This document shows, piece by piece, positions 24,304 through 37,390 of a stretch of 64,000 nt of DNA; position 1 is the first letter of the stretch; each line of letters opens with the position of its first letter. The notes under the pieces were generated by a model. It did no database searches. It saw nothing but the letters and a program-made list of their open reading frames with translations, and was not told where the DNA came from. The stretch comes from Chelonoidis abingdonii (lineage: Eukaryota; Chordata; Testudines; Testudinidae). The stretch covers positions 84,953,576-85,017,575 of the forward strand of contig NC_133770.1 in assembly GCF_003597395.2 (NCBI RefSeq). The letters are read 5' to 3'. The translations under genes and the position numbers were made by a program.

Positions 24304-25875
24304 GTAAATTAATATAATACTCTACATGCTATTCTGCATTCTATATGCTTGACAGTGTTCACTGACGTGGTAAGGAGAAGTAATTCCCTCCTCTGCAGGA
24401 ATTACAGAGTGAAATGGCCTGTGTTATGGAGGTTGGATAATTGCAACAGTCCCTTTTGGCTTTAATCTATGCACATATGAATTTAGGGGGAATTAGTCCC
24501 TAACACCCCCTGAGCCTTGCTCTGCAATATGCTAAGCAACTTTGATTCTCCTTGATGTTTAACACTGAACCAGTTACATTCTCTTTACTACACTGGGTCA
24601 GCAGAACAAGGCTATGGATGTGTGAACCTCCTTTCTTTGCAGAATATTGAAAAGGTGGTTTTCAGACCCAATGGTTGCTCAACTTTCATGAATATTACTC
24701 ATCAAAACACTATGAATATTTCAGCTTATGATTTGCCGTTATTTAAAAGTACCTGTAATACAATGGGCCCAATACTGCAAGATGCTGCATACCTCCTGCA
24801 CCGAGCTAAGTGCCCTCAGTTCCCATCAATTCCCTGATAACAGTAACACCCATACTGGTACTCTCCCAAAAATCCAGTTACAACCCAACATCTGCCCACT
24901 CATGAAACCAGAATAAGATGCTCACAGGAACCCTTTCTTCTCTATCCTTGTGTCCAATGATCAGCAGTGAAATAGTTAATATTTGTAATATTTACATTAT
25001 CTTTAGGCTTTAGTGTCAACATCTGTTGATATGAATAAGGCCAACTCACCCCTCTGTTAGAGGCACTGTTTCAGGCAGTCTGCAGACTCTGACATATAGC
25101 ACAGCACAGGTTACACTAAGTTCACACCTGGAAGCTTATCTATTTGAACATAAGGGCTAGAGGCCCATGGTGGGATTTTCAGAAGTCTGAGTGTGGGCCT
25201 GGCTCCGCTGCTATTGCAATCAATGTTGATTTCAGTGAGATCAAAGTTAGAAATCCCAGCCTGAGTGGTAATTTTACTGTGCAAGATACAGCCACCGAAA
25301 TAAAAGTCTAGTTTCAGGAAGCGGTCATGAGCCACTCCGACTGAACTCTGGATCATGTGGTGAGAAATTCCGGAAAGATAAAGAACTGTGTGTCTGTTAC
25401 TGCAGCTCTGAGGCTGAGGCTGCCAGTTGATCAGATGTACACAATTCTGTGTATGCTGAGATTCTTCTAACGTCGAACAGTGGTGTGCGCTTACTTTCTG
25501 CTTTCTTTGCCCACAGAGCATCTCCTAATTCCCAGCATGACTTGTGCTCCCTTTGTACTTTCAACACAACATTTACATGTTTAGCAAGTTGGGCCTTTTT
25601 TGTTATAACCCATAATAATGGCTGGAAAAACATCATCCGACTACCACAACGGGGGACTTTTCCTATGAATTAGGCCCCAAGTTTCCTGGGATGCCCATTT
25701 GAATTAATCTGCCATCAGCCACGCAGAGGGCCAAATTTATCCCTGTTGTAACTCCATTATAATTAATGGATTAATTTGGCCCAGTATATTTTAATTGTCC
25801 ATGCTGCATCAGCAGGAAACTTTAAAACTGGATGATGACTTTTATGTGAACTCTGTGCTTTATTGACTACACTAG
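24304..25875. other. FYCO1 intron 7
   Basis: No gene recognised. Open frames on either strand lack family similarity and splice context. Confidence 0.45.
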
Positions 25876-25968
25876 GCTGTCAGTGAAGAATGCGAGAAAG
25901 TAAAAAAACAGCTTGAGGAGCAGAAACGACAGCTGTGTGCTGCAGAGGAAGAGATTGCAGAGCTTCAG
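25876..25968 (+). CDS. FYCO1: FYCO1 exon, coiled coil
   Basis: 93 bases (31 codons, phase 0) encoding AVSEECEKVKKQLEEQKRQL and continuing CAAEEEIAELQ. The acceptor is acactag and the donor caggtaggt. It aligns with the human segment beginning [20 protein letters not shown]. Confidence 0.9.
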
Positions 25969-26758
25969 GTAGGTGCTTAATCTGATTACAATAAAGAAAT
26001 GTGCTAAAGTATTTGCATCAATAGTCACTTGTGTTAGCATTTACAAGGCAGGGGACTTGTCTGGCAGCTGGCTGGGAGCCTGAGAATGCACTTGAACAAA
26101 TAATAAACATGCAGGTCAAAATTATCAAACTAGGGGGAGATTTTCAAACGCACGAATAGCAGTTAAATACTGAGGTTCTCACCCCCCAAACCAGCTGACT
26201 TTTACTTAGGTGCCTAAATACAGATATAGGGGTGTACCCAAGTCTGAAAATGTTATCTCTAAAGTTCAGATATACAAAGTGCTTTTTCACTTCCTGTCAT
26301 ATTTAACTCTGTTTTAATGAAGAAGCCATAAATTTGACATTTTCCCCCTCATGATAATTTAGTTTCTTTTAAACTTTTTGTTTTCCTATTGAAGCACTTA
26401 TTTCAGACTGTGAAATAATTTTAAATACTGATGTGGTTTATTTTTTCATCATTGTGTTTGGGACATTATTCTTGGATAAAGAGACAAAAGCCACTCAAAG
26501 CCCTTCTGCTGTGGCTAATAAGAATTACTGGCATGGTTTAATACTTTACAATTGATCCCTTATTCCGTGTGACATAAGTAATCAATCCCCAGTACACAAC
26601 TAATTAGTTTCTGATTATTCAATAGTAATGTTTTAATTAATGGTTGGACTTCTTAAATTCCCCTATCAAAGCATTGTTTAGGTGGCATAGTAACTAAGTT
26701 ATAGTTGATACAGTGATGTTTTGGTACATTAAATAGAAATATTTTATTATTTTGCTAG
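25969..26758. other. FYCO1 intron 8
   Basis: No gene recognised. At about 26130-26250 there is a copy of the gagattttcaa repeat also seen near 1815. Confidence 0.4.
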
Positions 26759-26877
26759 GCTATAAACACGGATCTGTCTAGCAAACTGGAGTATGCAACA
26801 GAGCAATTGACTGAATATGAATCCACCAGGTTAAAAAAAGATGAGGAGGTGATGTTGCTGAAAAAACACTTGGAGAG
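26759..26877 (+). CDS. FYCO1: FYCO1 exon, coiled coil
   Basis: 119 bases encoding AINTDLSSKLEYATEQLTEY, ending MLLKKHLE plus two bases of an Arg codon. The acceptor is tttgctag and the donor gaggttagc. The split Arg is completed at 29325. Confidence 0.9.
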
Positions 26878-28497
26878 GTTAGCCCTTTGGTTATTTCACT
26901 TGTACTGTTTGTAAGACGCCAAGCAGGAGATAAGTCACCATCGTGTGTATACCATATTGTTGTGTACAGTATATGAGGCAGGGGAGAGGATACATAAATA
27001 TTGAGTAGGAAGCGTTGAGTGGCCTTTCAGATAGAAAACATGGAAATTACACAGAATACAGCTTCCCTTGGTTCACTTAGCTGATGTTCTTTAGTCATCG
27101 CATTTCTTGTTTCCTTTGTGAAACTATTCTACGTGCTGCTGGGCTTTGTAGCATGGGTTCGATGCAGCACTCAGAGTACAGCAATGTTAACTGCTATTTA
27201 AAAGAGGACTGGAACATTTGCACTGCATTTTACATGGAGGGTGTGTTTTATTTTTGCCCCTCTGTGGTGTCTCAAGAGTAAAGTAATAATTGCCATTGAA
27301 GGGAACACACTCTGCAGCTCTTGCTCAGGCAGATCTCCTGTTAAGTTCAATAGGCATTTTGCCTGAGTAAGGACTTGGAGACAAATACTAGAACTAAATG
27401 ATTTTGCAGCACAGAGCTGACAAGACCAAGCCAGCATGGCCTGATTCCAGGGCTGTGGATCTCTGCTTGGATCAAGAATAAGGGGAATCCTTTCAGGGAT
27501 GGCTGCATAACATTTACATGGCTACCAAACTCTGCCCCATGCCTTGAGGCAGGAATCTGTGACTGTCTCATTGGACTCTGTGACTGCAGCTCTGGGAGGG
27601 CAGGTCCCCCTGGTTATCAATCAGCTAGATGAGTCCAGAGGATAGTCAGCTATGGAATGGAGCTGTTAGCTGGAAAGTGCACAGTGTCCATCAGGGCAGT
27701 TCTCGCCATGGAGACTGCAGGTAGGGGTGGGAGGACACAGTACTCCCCAAGATGCTTCACACCCCAACAAAAGTACAGATATTGGGCCATATGCTCAGCT
27801 GGTATCAATCAGTGTTGTTCCATTGGGGCAATAGAAACAGCAAGTCTCAGAGCCGGGATCTGCAGTCTCGGGCTTGCACTACGGCACTGAAAATAGTTGT
27901 GTAGATGTTTGGGGGTTGGACTGGAGCTTGGGCTCTGAAGCCTGGGGAGTGGGGTGGATTTCAGAGCCCAAGCCTGTATGTCTACATGGCCATTCTGAGA
28001 GCTGTAGTGTGAGCCCCATAAACCTGAGTCTGTAGACCTGGGCTCTGAGATGTGCTGCCGTGGGTTTCTGCTTGCTCTGTAGATGAAACCTCATTTACAT
28101 GGAGACTCTGCCCCTCAGCTCTGGTCATGGAGCAGATCTTCACTGGGCCTGACCTTGTGCAGAGCTGTTACCTGGAAGTAAGGAGCTAATACTTATCTTG
28201 CTCCCATGTAAAAGAGAGTTGGAATATGGCCTGAATGAGGACTTCAGAATCAGGGCCCTTAATTCCTTTTTCAGATTTCTGTTTGTACCCACTCTAGTTT
28301 CTTACAACTAAATGTATACTCATTTCTTTTTTGTGGGCCAGATGCTCATCTGGTGTCAACTGAAGTAGCTCCATGTATAAATCAGTGTCCACTGATTTCA
28401 AAACTGAGTATCTGATCTAGTAAGTTCATCCCTTGTGCCAACTGGGAGTCTATTGATTAAGCTAAGTAGACTGTAGTCTGTCAAGTTTACCACTGAG
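26878..28497. other. FYCO1 intron 9, 5' part
   Basis: No gene recognised. A segment at about 28335-28420 (gggccagatgctcatctggt) belongs to the recurring hairpin-type repeat. Confidence 0.4.
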
Positions 28498-28637
28498 CAG
28501 GGGAGGCTCTAGGCATTTTGCCGCCCCAAGCACGGCAGGCAGCGTGCCTGCCGCCCTCGCAGCAACCGGCAGAGCACCCCCAGTGGCTTGCCGCCCTAAG
28601 CACGTGCTTGGTGTGCTGGTGCCTGGAGCCACCCCTG
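28498..28637. mobile_element. hAT-like MITE, GC-rich, 140 bp
   Basis: Starts caggggaggctctaggca and ends tgcctggagccacccctg, clear inverted termini. Exact 8-bp duplications, ccactgag, lie at 28490-28497 and 28638-28645. The interior repeats gcacg/ttgccgcc motifs and is non-coding. Confidence 0.9.
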
Positions 28638-29324
28638 CCACTGAGACTGTGAGTAATTCTCTGGTTTTAAGTTGCTCTACTGACTGAAATTAATACACCA
28701 GAAATTAAATCAAACCTCATTAAGTCTTTCACTCTGTCCACTTGAAATCAGAGGCAAATTTGTCTGGATGAGACTCTCAGGTGAAGTCACATTAGCAGAG
28801 CTTGTCAGTATTTCTTATGCTCAGTGGTAAAGGGTTTTTAGCTCCTTTGTAAATTTTTTTGTTTTGTGGTATTGCAAATTAATAGCATACTTAGTATACC
28901 TTTCGTGAACATGTAAACCACTGATATGTTTGTGCTCTGGATTGTCCTCTGTGCCCAGTCTGCTGGGGATATGGGTCTTTACAGACTCACCCAGAGACTC
29001 ACCCTTGGCTCCTAGCTTAAGCTGTAGCAGTTCATGCTACCTGATTCAATCCCTGGTGTGCAGCCAAGAGGGCAGCCATCACAAACACAACTATGAAAAG
29101 GGAGCAGGAAATAGGACCCTCATCCCCAGAAGTTACTGATTGTCAAAGGTACCCACAGGTAATGTATCTATGCACAGCTTCAAAAGTGTCAAAAAACTAA
29201 AGCACGTTGTTCTATACAGTATTGTATTGTTTACACTGAGAAAGACTTCACTAAAACTACAGATTTCGTTAAGATAAATGGCAGAAGGGACTTCTTTAAG
29301 AACAATTAATTTGCATTTAAACAG

Positions 29325-29492
29325 GACCCAAAAGGAAGCTGACAAAGCGAATGAGCAAGTCAAAGAGTATGGTGACAAACTCAACAAGGTGACAGCAGAC
29401 AGAGACAACAATGATCAGAAGTTGTTGGCAGAGCTAGACGATCTAACTAGAACAAAGCAATTCCTTGAAGAACGTTTGATTGAACTTCTCAG
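29325..29492 (+). CDS. FYCO1: FYCO1 exon, end of coiled coil
   Basis: 168 bases encoding TQKEADKANEQVKEYGDKLN and ending [13 protein letters not shown] plus a split Arg codon. The acceptor is ttaaacag and the donor caggttggt. The stretch [20 protein letters not shown] of human FYCO1 is recognisably the same here, just before the FYVE region. Confidence 0.94.
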
Positions 29493-32455
29493 GTTGGTAT
29501 TTAAAAAATAATTAATAGGTTCTATTGTGGAGGATTTTAAATGGTGCTGTGTGGAGGGATTAATCTTTTATTCCTGAACAGAAAATAAATGTAATGGCCA
29601 AATTCTGTGACACAACATTGGCAGTGATATTCAATGGTTAGGGCACATTATGAGAAGTAAAATAGACAAAATGTGACCTAGATCTTTTGTATCTGTTTTG
29701 CAAAGTCCATGTTATTCTATATATAGCATATGTTCTTCCCCCTCCCTCGCCAAAAATGTTTCAATATGTTTTTCTTGCAAATATTTATCTCCAGTATCCA
29801 TCACTTACAGAGAGCACCTTGCAATCTGCCCTGGATAAGGGACCGGGCTGGGACCAAATTGTTATTCAGAGAACGATGCTGACTGGTAAACTGTGGGGAA
29901 ATGGAGGGTGAAAAATAAGAGAAAGGCTCCACCCATTGCTCACCCATGCCCTCCATGTCCCATTCACTTGTGGCTCAGCAGCAGCTGCCATCCCACCTAC
30001 ATTCTGATCCATAATGTGGGTAGCCCATGCAAGGAAGCAAGGAGTCATCTCACCTCCTTAATCCTCTGTCCTGGCCCATAGCCTGGCCCACGATTGAGCC
30101 CAGTGTGATCAGCCTTTAAATAGCAAACTCAACAGGCAGCTGCTCCACTGGTTTAAACTGGTGCAGATTCATTGAAGTTAATGGGTGCTGACAAGTGTCA
30201 CAATGGGAGTTGCTGGATGTATCTCTTTTGGAAATCTAGCCCTTATTTAACTACTAAAGGAAGGCTTAGCATCTTTGAAAATCTGGCCCCAAGTGGCTTG
30301 CCCAAGGTCACACACATGATCTGGTGCAGAGCTGTAAACTGAACCCAGCTCTCCTGAGTCCTAGCCCTGTGTCTTAACTACAGACCGACCTTCCTTTTGA
30401 AGGAAGACTCCTGTAGGCTCCTTATGTCTATCATAACAATTCTGGACTGAACAAGACAAATACAGATTGTGATTTATGTTAAAAAATGGAGGGTTTTATC
30501 TGTCAGCAAGCCAAGTGCTGCAGACATACAGACATAACTTGCAGACGTGTAGCTACTTCAGTTAATGGTGTTAAATTGCCATTACAAAACACAAACCATG
30601 TATTAAATAACAACCAAGTACTAACCGTGGTTTCTCACTTCTGGTCTTTGTATTCATGTCTTCTCGCAAAAGCTTGTGCGTGCTGCAGAAACCTCTCCAC
30701 CTTTACTAGATGAAGAGTGAAAACCCGGTGCCACTTTAGACATTAACTGTTCATCAGAGGATCTACAAACAAGTTCCTTTAACTGTGTTATTCCTTTCCT
30801 GAGCCAGTCTATCTACTTGAATCTGGTTCAGGAGTAGGAGCTCATAATGGAGTTCTTGCCTCCTTTTAATCTGAGAAACCTATAGCAGATATTTCTCTTC
30901 CAAATATTGTCACAACTTTCAAAAGTTTATTAGCTCATAGTACACAGCCAGGGCATTACCACATTCTTCTGATCAGGACTCACAGAAACTTTTGGTGTAT
31001 TGTTCAATCAGACAAGAGAATGTGGATTTTCTTATTAATGTCTGTTTTCTTGGCCTTTCCAGGGAGTTATGATCTCAGCTGACATCTGTTTTTAAAGTGC
31101 AAGAAGACATAAACTTGTGAAGTCACTGAAAAAAAATGAAATCCTTTCTGTATTACCTTTCCTGCATCTGATGGTGTTGGTGACTAAAATACAGTAGGGT
31201 CGAGATAGGTAGCATTTCTTTCTCACTTCTTATTCTTTCCAGAGGTCAGATTCACAGGTGATGCATAATGAAGACTCCCTTATGCTAATTTAGAATCCCT
31301 TTGAACTCATTACAGCTATTTACAGGTGTGTAAGAGAGTCTAAATTGGTGTAACTTACATACTGAGGAGCCAGAAGAAGATGTAATCGAGAGCAAAGTTT
31401 GGCTCACATATTTAGCCCTTGATATCACTTAACCTTTTCAAAGAGTGTCTAACCATTAACTAATCAATCCTCATATACCCTGTGAGGTATTTAAGTAGTA
31501 TCATATTTATTCTACAGATTAGTAAACTGAGAAACAGAGATTAAATGACATGACCAAGACCTCAGAGCAAGTTAGTGCCAGAGCTGAGACTATAACTCCT
31601 AACTCCTAGTCCTTCCCTTTGGCAAATATACAGTGCAGTCTCCATTGTAACTAGGGTGTAAGATTCTGCTTTTATGCCCAGCTGCAAAAAGTTGAGCTAA
31701 GATGTCAGGTAGTGATGGGTGTTGTGAGATGGTTAGTGCTGTGTTATTAGCCTTTGTGGTTTGAGGTTTCACTTGACAGTTTACCTCAAATGATGCAAAA
31801 CTTCTTTTGCTGTTGATGCACCTCCACGTCAGAAAAACTAAATTCCACCCGATTGTACCCTGACCTTTGAGGGTGGACTAATGTGGGAGGCAGTTTCGAC
31901 CACATCCTTTCAAAGGATGACAGAACACCTGAAGTAACATGCACCCCACCCCCCCCAGGTGGAATTCTGGGTGGGTCAGTTGCAGGGCAGCTCGCCTCAC
32001 TCTCCCATAGAGCAAACCATGGCTTACAGCTACAGTCTGATTCAAATGTGCTTCTGGGATATCTTTGATGGAACTCACTGCAGTAAGGAGAATAATGTGC
32101 CTTCAACTGAAGCCTTTTAGGCATTGCTTATTGAGTGCAACTTAAAATTAAGTGCACATTTAAGTGCTTTCCTGAACTGGGGCCATGGTACTGATCTAGT
32201 ATGGCAATTCTTATATTCTGAGGTTCTGTCTGCAAAGGCCAATCACACCTTTCGGTGGTGTATATACATTTATAAATCATGGTGTAACTTAGTTAAAAGT
32301 GCAGGGAGTGGGCTATTTCAGATTTGTGTACTTAGGAGTTAAATAACAGCACTTTATGTTGTAGAGTTTTCTTCCAGGGGCAGAGTTGAGATTAGTTAAG
32401 AACAAACAATGATGTTTCTAAAATGTATTGCTCTTCTTTACACGTGTCTCCATAG
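29493..32455. other. FYCO1 intron 10
   Basis: No gene recognised. At about 30190-30300 there is a copy of the gaaaatctggcc-type repeat. The remaining sequence shows no boundary or domain I can support. Confidence 0.4.
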
Positions 32456-32605
32456 GGATAAGGATGCACTTTGGCAAAAATCAGATGCTCTGGAATTTCA
32501 GCAGAAGCTCTGTGCAGAGCAAAGATGGCTCGGTGACACGGAAGTAAATCATTGCCTGAGCTGTCAGCGAGAGTTTACTTGGATGATGCGCCGACACCAC
32601 TGCAG
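32456..32605 (+). CDS. FYCO1: FYCO1 exon, first half of FYVE finger
   Basis: 150 bases encoding [20 protein letters not shown] and then [14 protein letters not shown], ending in RRHHC and a split Arg. It holds the FYVE hallmarks: the WxxD motif (WLGD), the first CxxC zinc pair (CLSC) and the basic RRHHCR motif that contacts PI3P. The acceptor is ctccatag and the donor caggtcag. The intron falls inside the final Arg of RRHHCR. Confidence 0.97.
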
Positions 32606-33957
32606 GTCAGTTTCTTGCCCTATAACACATTATTAAAAACGTGGAAATAAATATGATAGGTTCCATGTAAAATATCTAGTGTTTCAATATTTTACACTGT
32701 CCCTAGACATACATTGTTATAATATATATATTATATGCTGTCTGCACTTGGTATATATGCTTTTAAAAATTGTTCAGTACGATGGTACTATTATTATTTT
32801 ATTACAGTACTGACCCAATCAGGATTGATGCCACATTGAATTAGGTTCTGTACAGACATAACTTTCACTACTAAAAGATATGTTGAGAAACAATGACTCT
32901 AAATAGCAAGATTTGATTTTGATGTGGCCTGTTCAAAAAATCTGACAGTTGATTGAATTACTTGCTGTAAATTTTAACCCTTTTCTATTTGTGAATTAAT
33001 AATTACATGTTTGTGATTTGTCCAGATATATTCACAAAGTTTGGATGAACAAATTTCAGGCAGTGGAGTGGCATGTGACTGTTCACTCTTTATTCATGAT
33101 GTGTGATTAGTCACTTAATCAATGACATTTTAAAGTTGTGAATATCGTGTTGTCATTAATTGGTAGCTAATAACTTACTTCTAGTATGATTTTTCAGATG
33201 AAGAATGTTTTCTGCTAATGTTTGTGAAACTTGCAAACATTTTCACCAATACCCAGTGATTGTCTGAATACTTACAAAAAACAGCTAGTATTAAAATCTA
33301 ATGAATAGAAGCAAAGTGAACTGGGGTCTTTTAATCAACAAACTGTTAAAAAATCAATTTAAAAACTATTTGATTCTTATAATGACCAAATATCCTTGTG
33401 TAGCTCTCTTTCTGACTCACATAAATCAATATTTTATATTGCTGCTGCTTCCTTTTTTTGGACGCTGTGCAGCTTATGCAGTGAAGGATTTAGGTTAGGG
33501 ATGGTTTGAGTGAATGTCGATACGTGGTCTGTTTTTACTCCTATTAAAATCAACGGGTGTTTTGCCATTGACTTCAATAGGAACAAGATCAGACCCATCG
33601 AAAATCACTAAATTTGTGTTCTGTACTTGTTGTCTTGTTTGTAAATTGTATTTTTAGTTGTTTTTACCCTCTGGAAACTTCTGTTCCTGTGTAATTTATT
33701 TGTACTGAGACTATAAAGGAAAAATGTGCCCCTCTGAACATTCACAATCCGGTAAGTCTATCTGAACTTTAAAAGACAGAATTGTCTGGGTTGTGATTTT
33801 TGCCATGTAACCTACAAAAAACTTCATGCTTTCCCTGGGTACATGACCTTTATGACCAAAACCCCAAGCACTGTCAGTGCACACCTTACCTACTTCTATT
33901 TTTAAGCCATAGGGGTAACATTCTCATACCTTTGCATTTGTTCTTTTTAATTTCTAG
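32606..33957. other. FYCO1 intron 11, AT-rich
   Basis: AT-rich intron between the two halves of the FYVE finger. No gene or clear transposon seen. Confidence 0.45.
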
Positions 33958-34163
33958 ACTGTGCGGTCGCATTTTCTGCTATTACTGCTGTAACAACTAC
34001 ATGATGACCAAACACAGTGGCAAGAAGGAGCGATGCTGTAGAGCTTGCTTCAATAAACCTAGAGTGATCGTGGATTACACGGATGACTCTGGATCCCGTG
34101 CAAGCCAAGAAGAACCACCTGCTCTGCTAAATTCAGCAGTGTCTCCGACCCAGGAAGGTACAG
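33958..34163 (+). CDS. FYCO1: FYCO1 exon, second half of FYVE finger
   Basis: 206 bases encoding [20 protein letters not shown] and ERCCRACF, then a less conserved Ser/Glu-rich tail. It supplies the remaining zinc-binding cysteines, giving a complete eight-ligand FYVE finger. The acceptor is tttctag and the donor caggttag. It ends in phase 1. The tail after ACF is the divergent linker before the LC3-interaction motif. Confidence 0.97.
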
Positions 34164-34545
34164 GTTAGTTCTTTTCATGTGCAAATGTGAGATAAATGAG
34201 ATTATTGGGCTTCCTGCCAGGGCTTATGTGGTCAGATCTTGCTCAATTTACACTCTGTGCAAACCCAGTGAGGTTAATGGGGTGTAAGTCCAGGCGGAAC
34301 TTGTCCCAGAGTAGTGGTGGAGCTTGTTAGTATATCTTAATATTGATAGATTGATACAAATACCCATTTATATTTTAATGCAAGTGAGTCACCCTGGAGA
34401 GTCTCTCTAGCACTTGCAGTATGTGAAACCTACTGCATAGGCAGAATAATAGTCTGGACACATAAGTTCTATTTAAAAAATAAAAACACTAATGCTGCCT
34501 GTTACATTATGACTGCATTTCTTTTGATGTACTTTTATGGCACAG

Positions 34546-34690
34546 TTACAAATGAAACCTCCAAACCACCAGATGATGCAGTGTTTGATATAATCACAGA
34601 TGAGGAACTGTGCCAAGTGCAGGACTCTGACTCCGTCCATAACGAAAGTCAAGCTGAAGTAGAGTCTCTGGACCAGAGTGACACAGATCT
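34546..34690 (+). CDS. FYCO1: FYCO1 exon with LC3-interacting region
   Basis: 145 bases encoding [20 protein letters not shown] and then ELCQVQ, followed by an acidic stretch. [12 protein letters not shown] is the known LC3-interacting region of FYCO1 (core F-D-I-I) and is conserved here. The acceptor is atggcacag and the donor gatctgtgagt; the exon ends in phase 2. The next exon, which should lead to the GOLD domain, was not found downstream in the window. Confidence 0.92.
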
Positions 34691-35603
34691 GTGAGTAAAA
34701 CACTGTTTAATTTAAAACTGGAGCCTCATTTTACGTTCTTCCTGTTCATAAACAGAAAACAGACACTCTCAGTCATATTGAACTTTATTTTAGATTAAGA
34801 GAACAATACAGGGGAAAACCCATAACAAAGTTCAATGTTTCTCTTATGACAAGCTTTATTGAACTGAACATAAAATGGCTGCCTGTCCCTGCAGACAGCA
34901 GCGTCTGTAGAGTTATAAAGATGCAATACCCAGAAAACAAAGGAACAACAGTTATATAGCTAAATCCCCCACATCTTATTTTTTCCCCCAAGAGAAAGTG
35001 GAAGGACACACATCATAGTGTAGATTTCAGTCACATCTTCCGGCTACTTCCGCATAAATCAGCAGTAGAGAGGAATTGATAGATTGTCTCTTTTAATTTG
35101 CAAACTTAATGTTGCATTAATATATTTTATGCCTATTTCTATATTAATTAAAAGTTTTGTTTTGTTTCAGTCATTTGAATATTAAGAACAATATCCAAAA
35201 TAAAATATATTTTACCCCAAAAATAAATGTATACAATGGTACAGGCTGTATGTTCGCTAATATTTCTTCCTGACAAAATTTTGAAGTCTAATTTTTATTT
35301 TTATATATTTCAAAAGAAAAAAATGTTTATTACTGTAACCCTCTACCAACATGTTGTTCCTTAGTATCAGGGAAGAAAAATTGTAGTGGCAAATGTTCTC
35401 AATGCCTGGTTAAAAGCAGCCCCAAAGTAACAAGTCTATGGTTCAAAAAACAGAGCTAGATTGTTTTGCCCCCTATTGCATGATTAGTCCCTCTGTAAAC
35501 CACACTTCCTTGCTATGTGTGTCTAAGGTAGACTGGACATGCTTACTTATCTGGAACAAAATGTTTAAATTCTGGCTTTTGTTTCACAGCTAATATACTA
35601 TGC
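34691..35603. other. start of FYCO1 intron 13
   Basis: No gene recognised. AT-rich, without a visible repeat boundary until the TA-flanked MITE. Confidence 0.4.
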
Positions 35604-35605
35604 TA

Positions 35606-36063
35606 CACGTCTACCCCGCTATAACGCAACCCGATACAACATGGGTTCGCATATAGCACAGTAGCAGTGGGTCTCCGGAGGCGCTTTAAAGGGTCCGGGG
35701 CTCCGGCTGCTGCGGGGAGCCCAGAGCCCTTTAAATCACTGCTGGAGCCCTGCCGCTGCTACCCCAGGGCTGCGGTACCGGGGCTTGCCGGCGATTTAAA
35801 GGGCCTGGGGCTCTGGCTGCTGTGGGGAGCCCCGGGCCCTTTAAATCACTGCTGGAGCCCTGCCGCCCCTACCCCAGGGCTGTGGCAGTGGGGCTCCACC
35901 GGCAATTTAAAGGGCCTGGGACTCCCCACAGCAGCTGGAGCCCAGAGCTTTTTAAATCATTGCCAGAACCCTGCCACCCCTACTCCGATATAATGGGGTT
36001 TCAGCTATAATGTGGTAGGGATTTTTTGGCTCCCTACGACGGTGTTATAGCAGAGTAGAAGTG
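35606..36063. mobile_element. Tigger/mariner-like MITE with internal tandem repeat
   Basis: The ends cacgtctaccccgctataac and gttatagcagagtagaagtg are inverted copies. TA dinucleotides flank it at 35604-35605 and 36064-36065, matching the TA duplication of Tc1/mariner-type elements. Inside are three copies of a unit of about 110 bp (tttaaa landmarks at 35685, 35795 and 35906), each carrying a short ggggag/gctgctg core. No transposase is encoded. Confidence 0.8.
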
Positions 36064-36065
36064 TA

Positions 36066-37056
36066 TTTTTCTAATATATTATGCTATTTAATTACCCACC
36101 ACCATAACATCTGTGTGCCTGCAATGTCTCAAAGGACCTTGAAGTGTTTACAGATACGTGTGAATTAAGCCTTGCAACTCGCCTGTATGTTGGCATTGTC
36201 ATCATTTTACAGATGGGAAAAGTGAGGTGATGCAAGTTTTCCCAAAGTCATATGATGACCTTCATCAAGATTCAGCAAAATAGGATTGTAAGACATCTTG
36301 AATTAGGAACCCAGGAGCTTTCAGTCTTGTTGGCCGAGGAGGGCCAGCAATGCAAAATGTGAGCCCTTGGGAACACAACAGTGAGAGAGAGCACGAGCTA
36401 TGAGGTTAGGACTGGGCTCACTGGTCATCTTGCTGTCAACCTCTTGCTGAGGAAGCCGCCAAAACTGTAAGACCATTATTGAAGTCATCTGGATGTATCA
36501 TTAGAGTTCTGCATTACACTGTGGCAGTGTTGTTATTCTATTCCCATTGTTCACAGTCTATAGATAAGAAAACTGGAAAATAGTCTTCTATTTTACCGCT
36601 TTCCATAGGCTAGTCAGAACCATTTATGCACTGCCCTTAATTCTTTAGTATTATGATCTTAAAGGGCTGCAGAGTGGTTATCCTTTGGGCTCAGGGCTAT
36701 TTCAGCCTCTCCTCTCTCTGTTTACTCTAGCCCCTTACCTCTGCTTAGTCATCCCTTATGAGGTCAACAGACAAGGATGGTAGCTCTCCCCTCCTACGTA
36801 TAACTGGGATAGAGAGGGAGACAGAGATCTCTCCTTTGTCCCCTTCCTTCATTTGGGTATTGAGAGAGAGCCTGGCTAATAGACCTTCTTCCAGTGTAAA
36901 CCAGCAGAAAACAAGCTGAACTTCAACCTGCTTTTAGCACAGATCAGCACGCTGAGGTATTTATAGACCACATGATCCCGTGTGAAATTTGAGGTTCGCC
37001 TACAAACTGGAGGTCCTTCTTGGCTGTGGGTTCTGTAGGTACCCAGGACGAGCTCT
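36066..37056. other. FYCO1 intron 13, unassigned
   Basis: No gene recognised and no repeat boundary seen. Confidence 0.4.
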
Positions 37057-37064
37057 AATTATAT

Positions 37065-37379
37065 CAGGGATCAGCAACCTTTCAGAAGTGGTGTTCCGAG
37101 TCTTCGTTTATTCACTCTCATTTAAGGTTTCGTGTGCCAATAACACATTTTAACATTTTTAGACGGTCTCTTTCCATAAGTCTATAATATATAACTAAAC
37201 TATTGTTGTATGCAAAGTAAATAAAGTTTTTAAAATGTTTAAGAAGCTTCATTTAAATTAAATTAAATTAAAATACAGAGCCCCCTGGACTGGTGGCCAG
37301 GACTGAGGCAGTGTGAGTGCCACTGAAAATCAGCTCACGTGCCGCCTTCGGCACACGTGCCATAGGTTGCCTACCCCTG
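37065..37379. mobile_element. hAT-like element, 315 bp
   Basis: Starts cagggatcagcaacctttca and ends ataggttgcctacccctg, imperfect inverted termini. The flanks aattatat (37057-37064) and aattttat (37380-37387) match at 7 of 8 bases. Non-coding. Confidence 0.8.
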
Positions 37380-37390
37380 AATTTTATATC

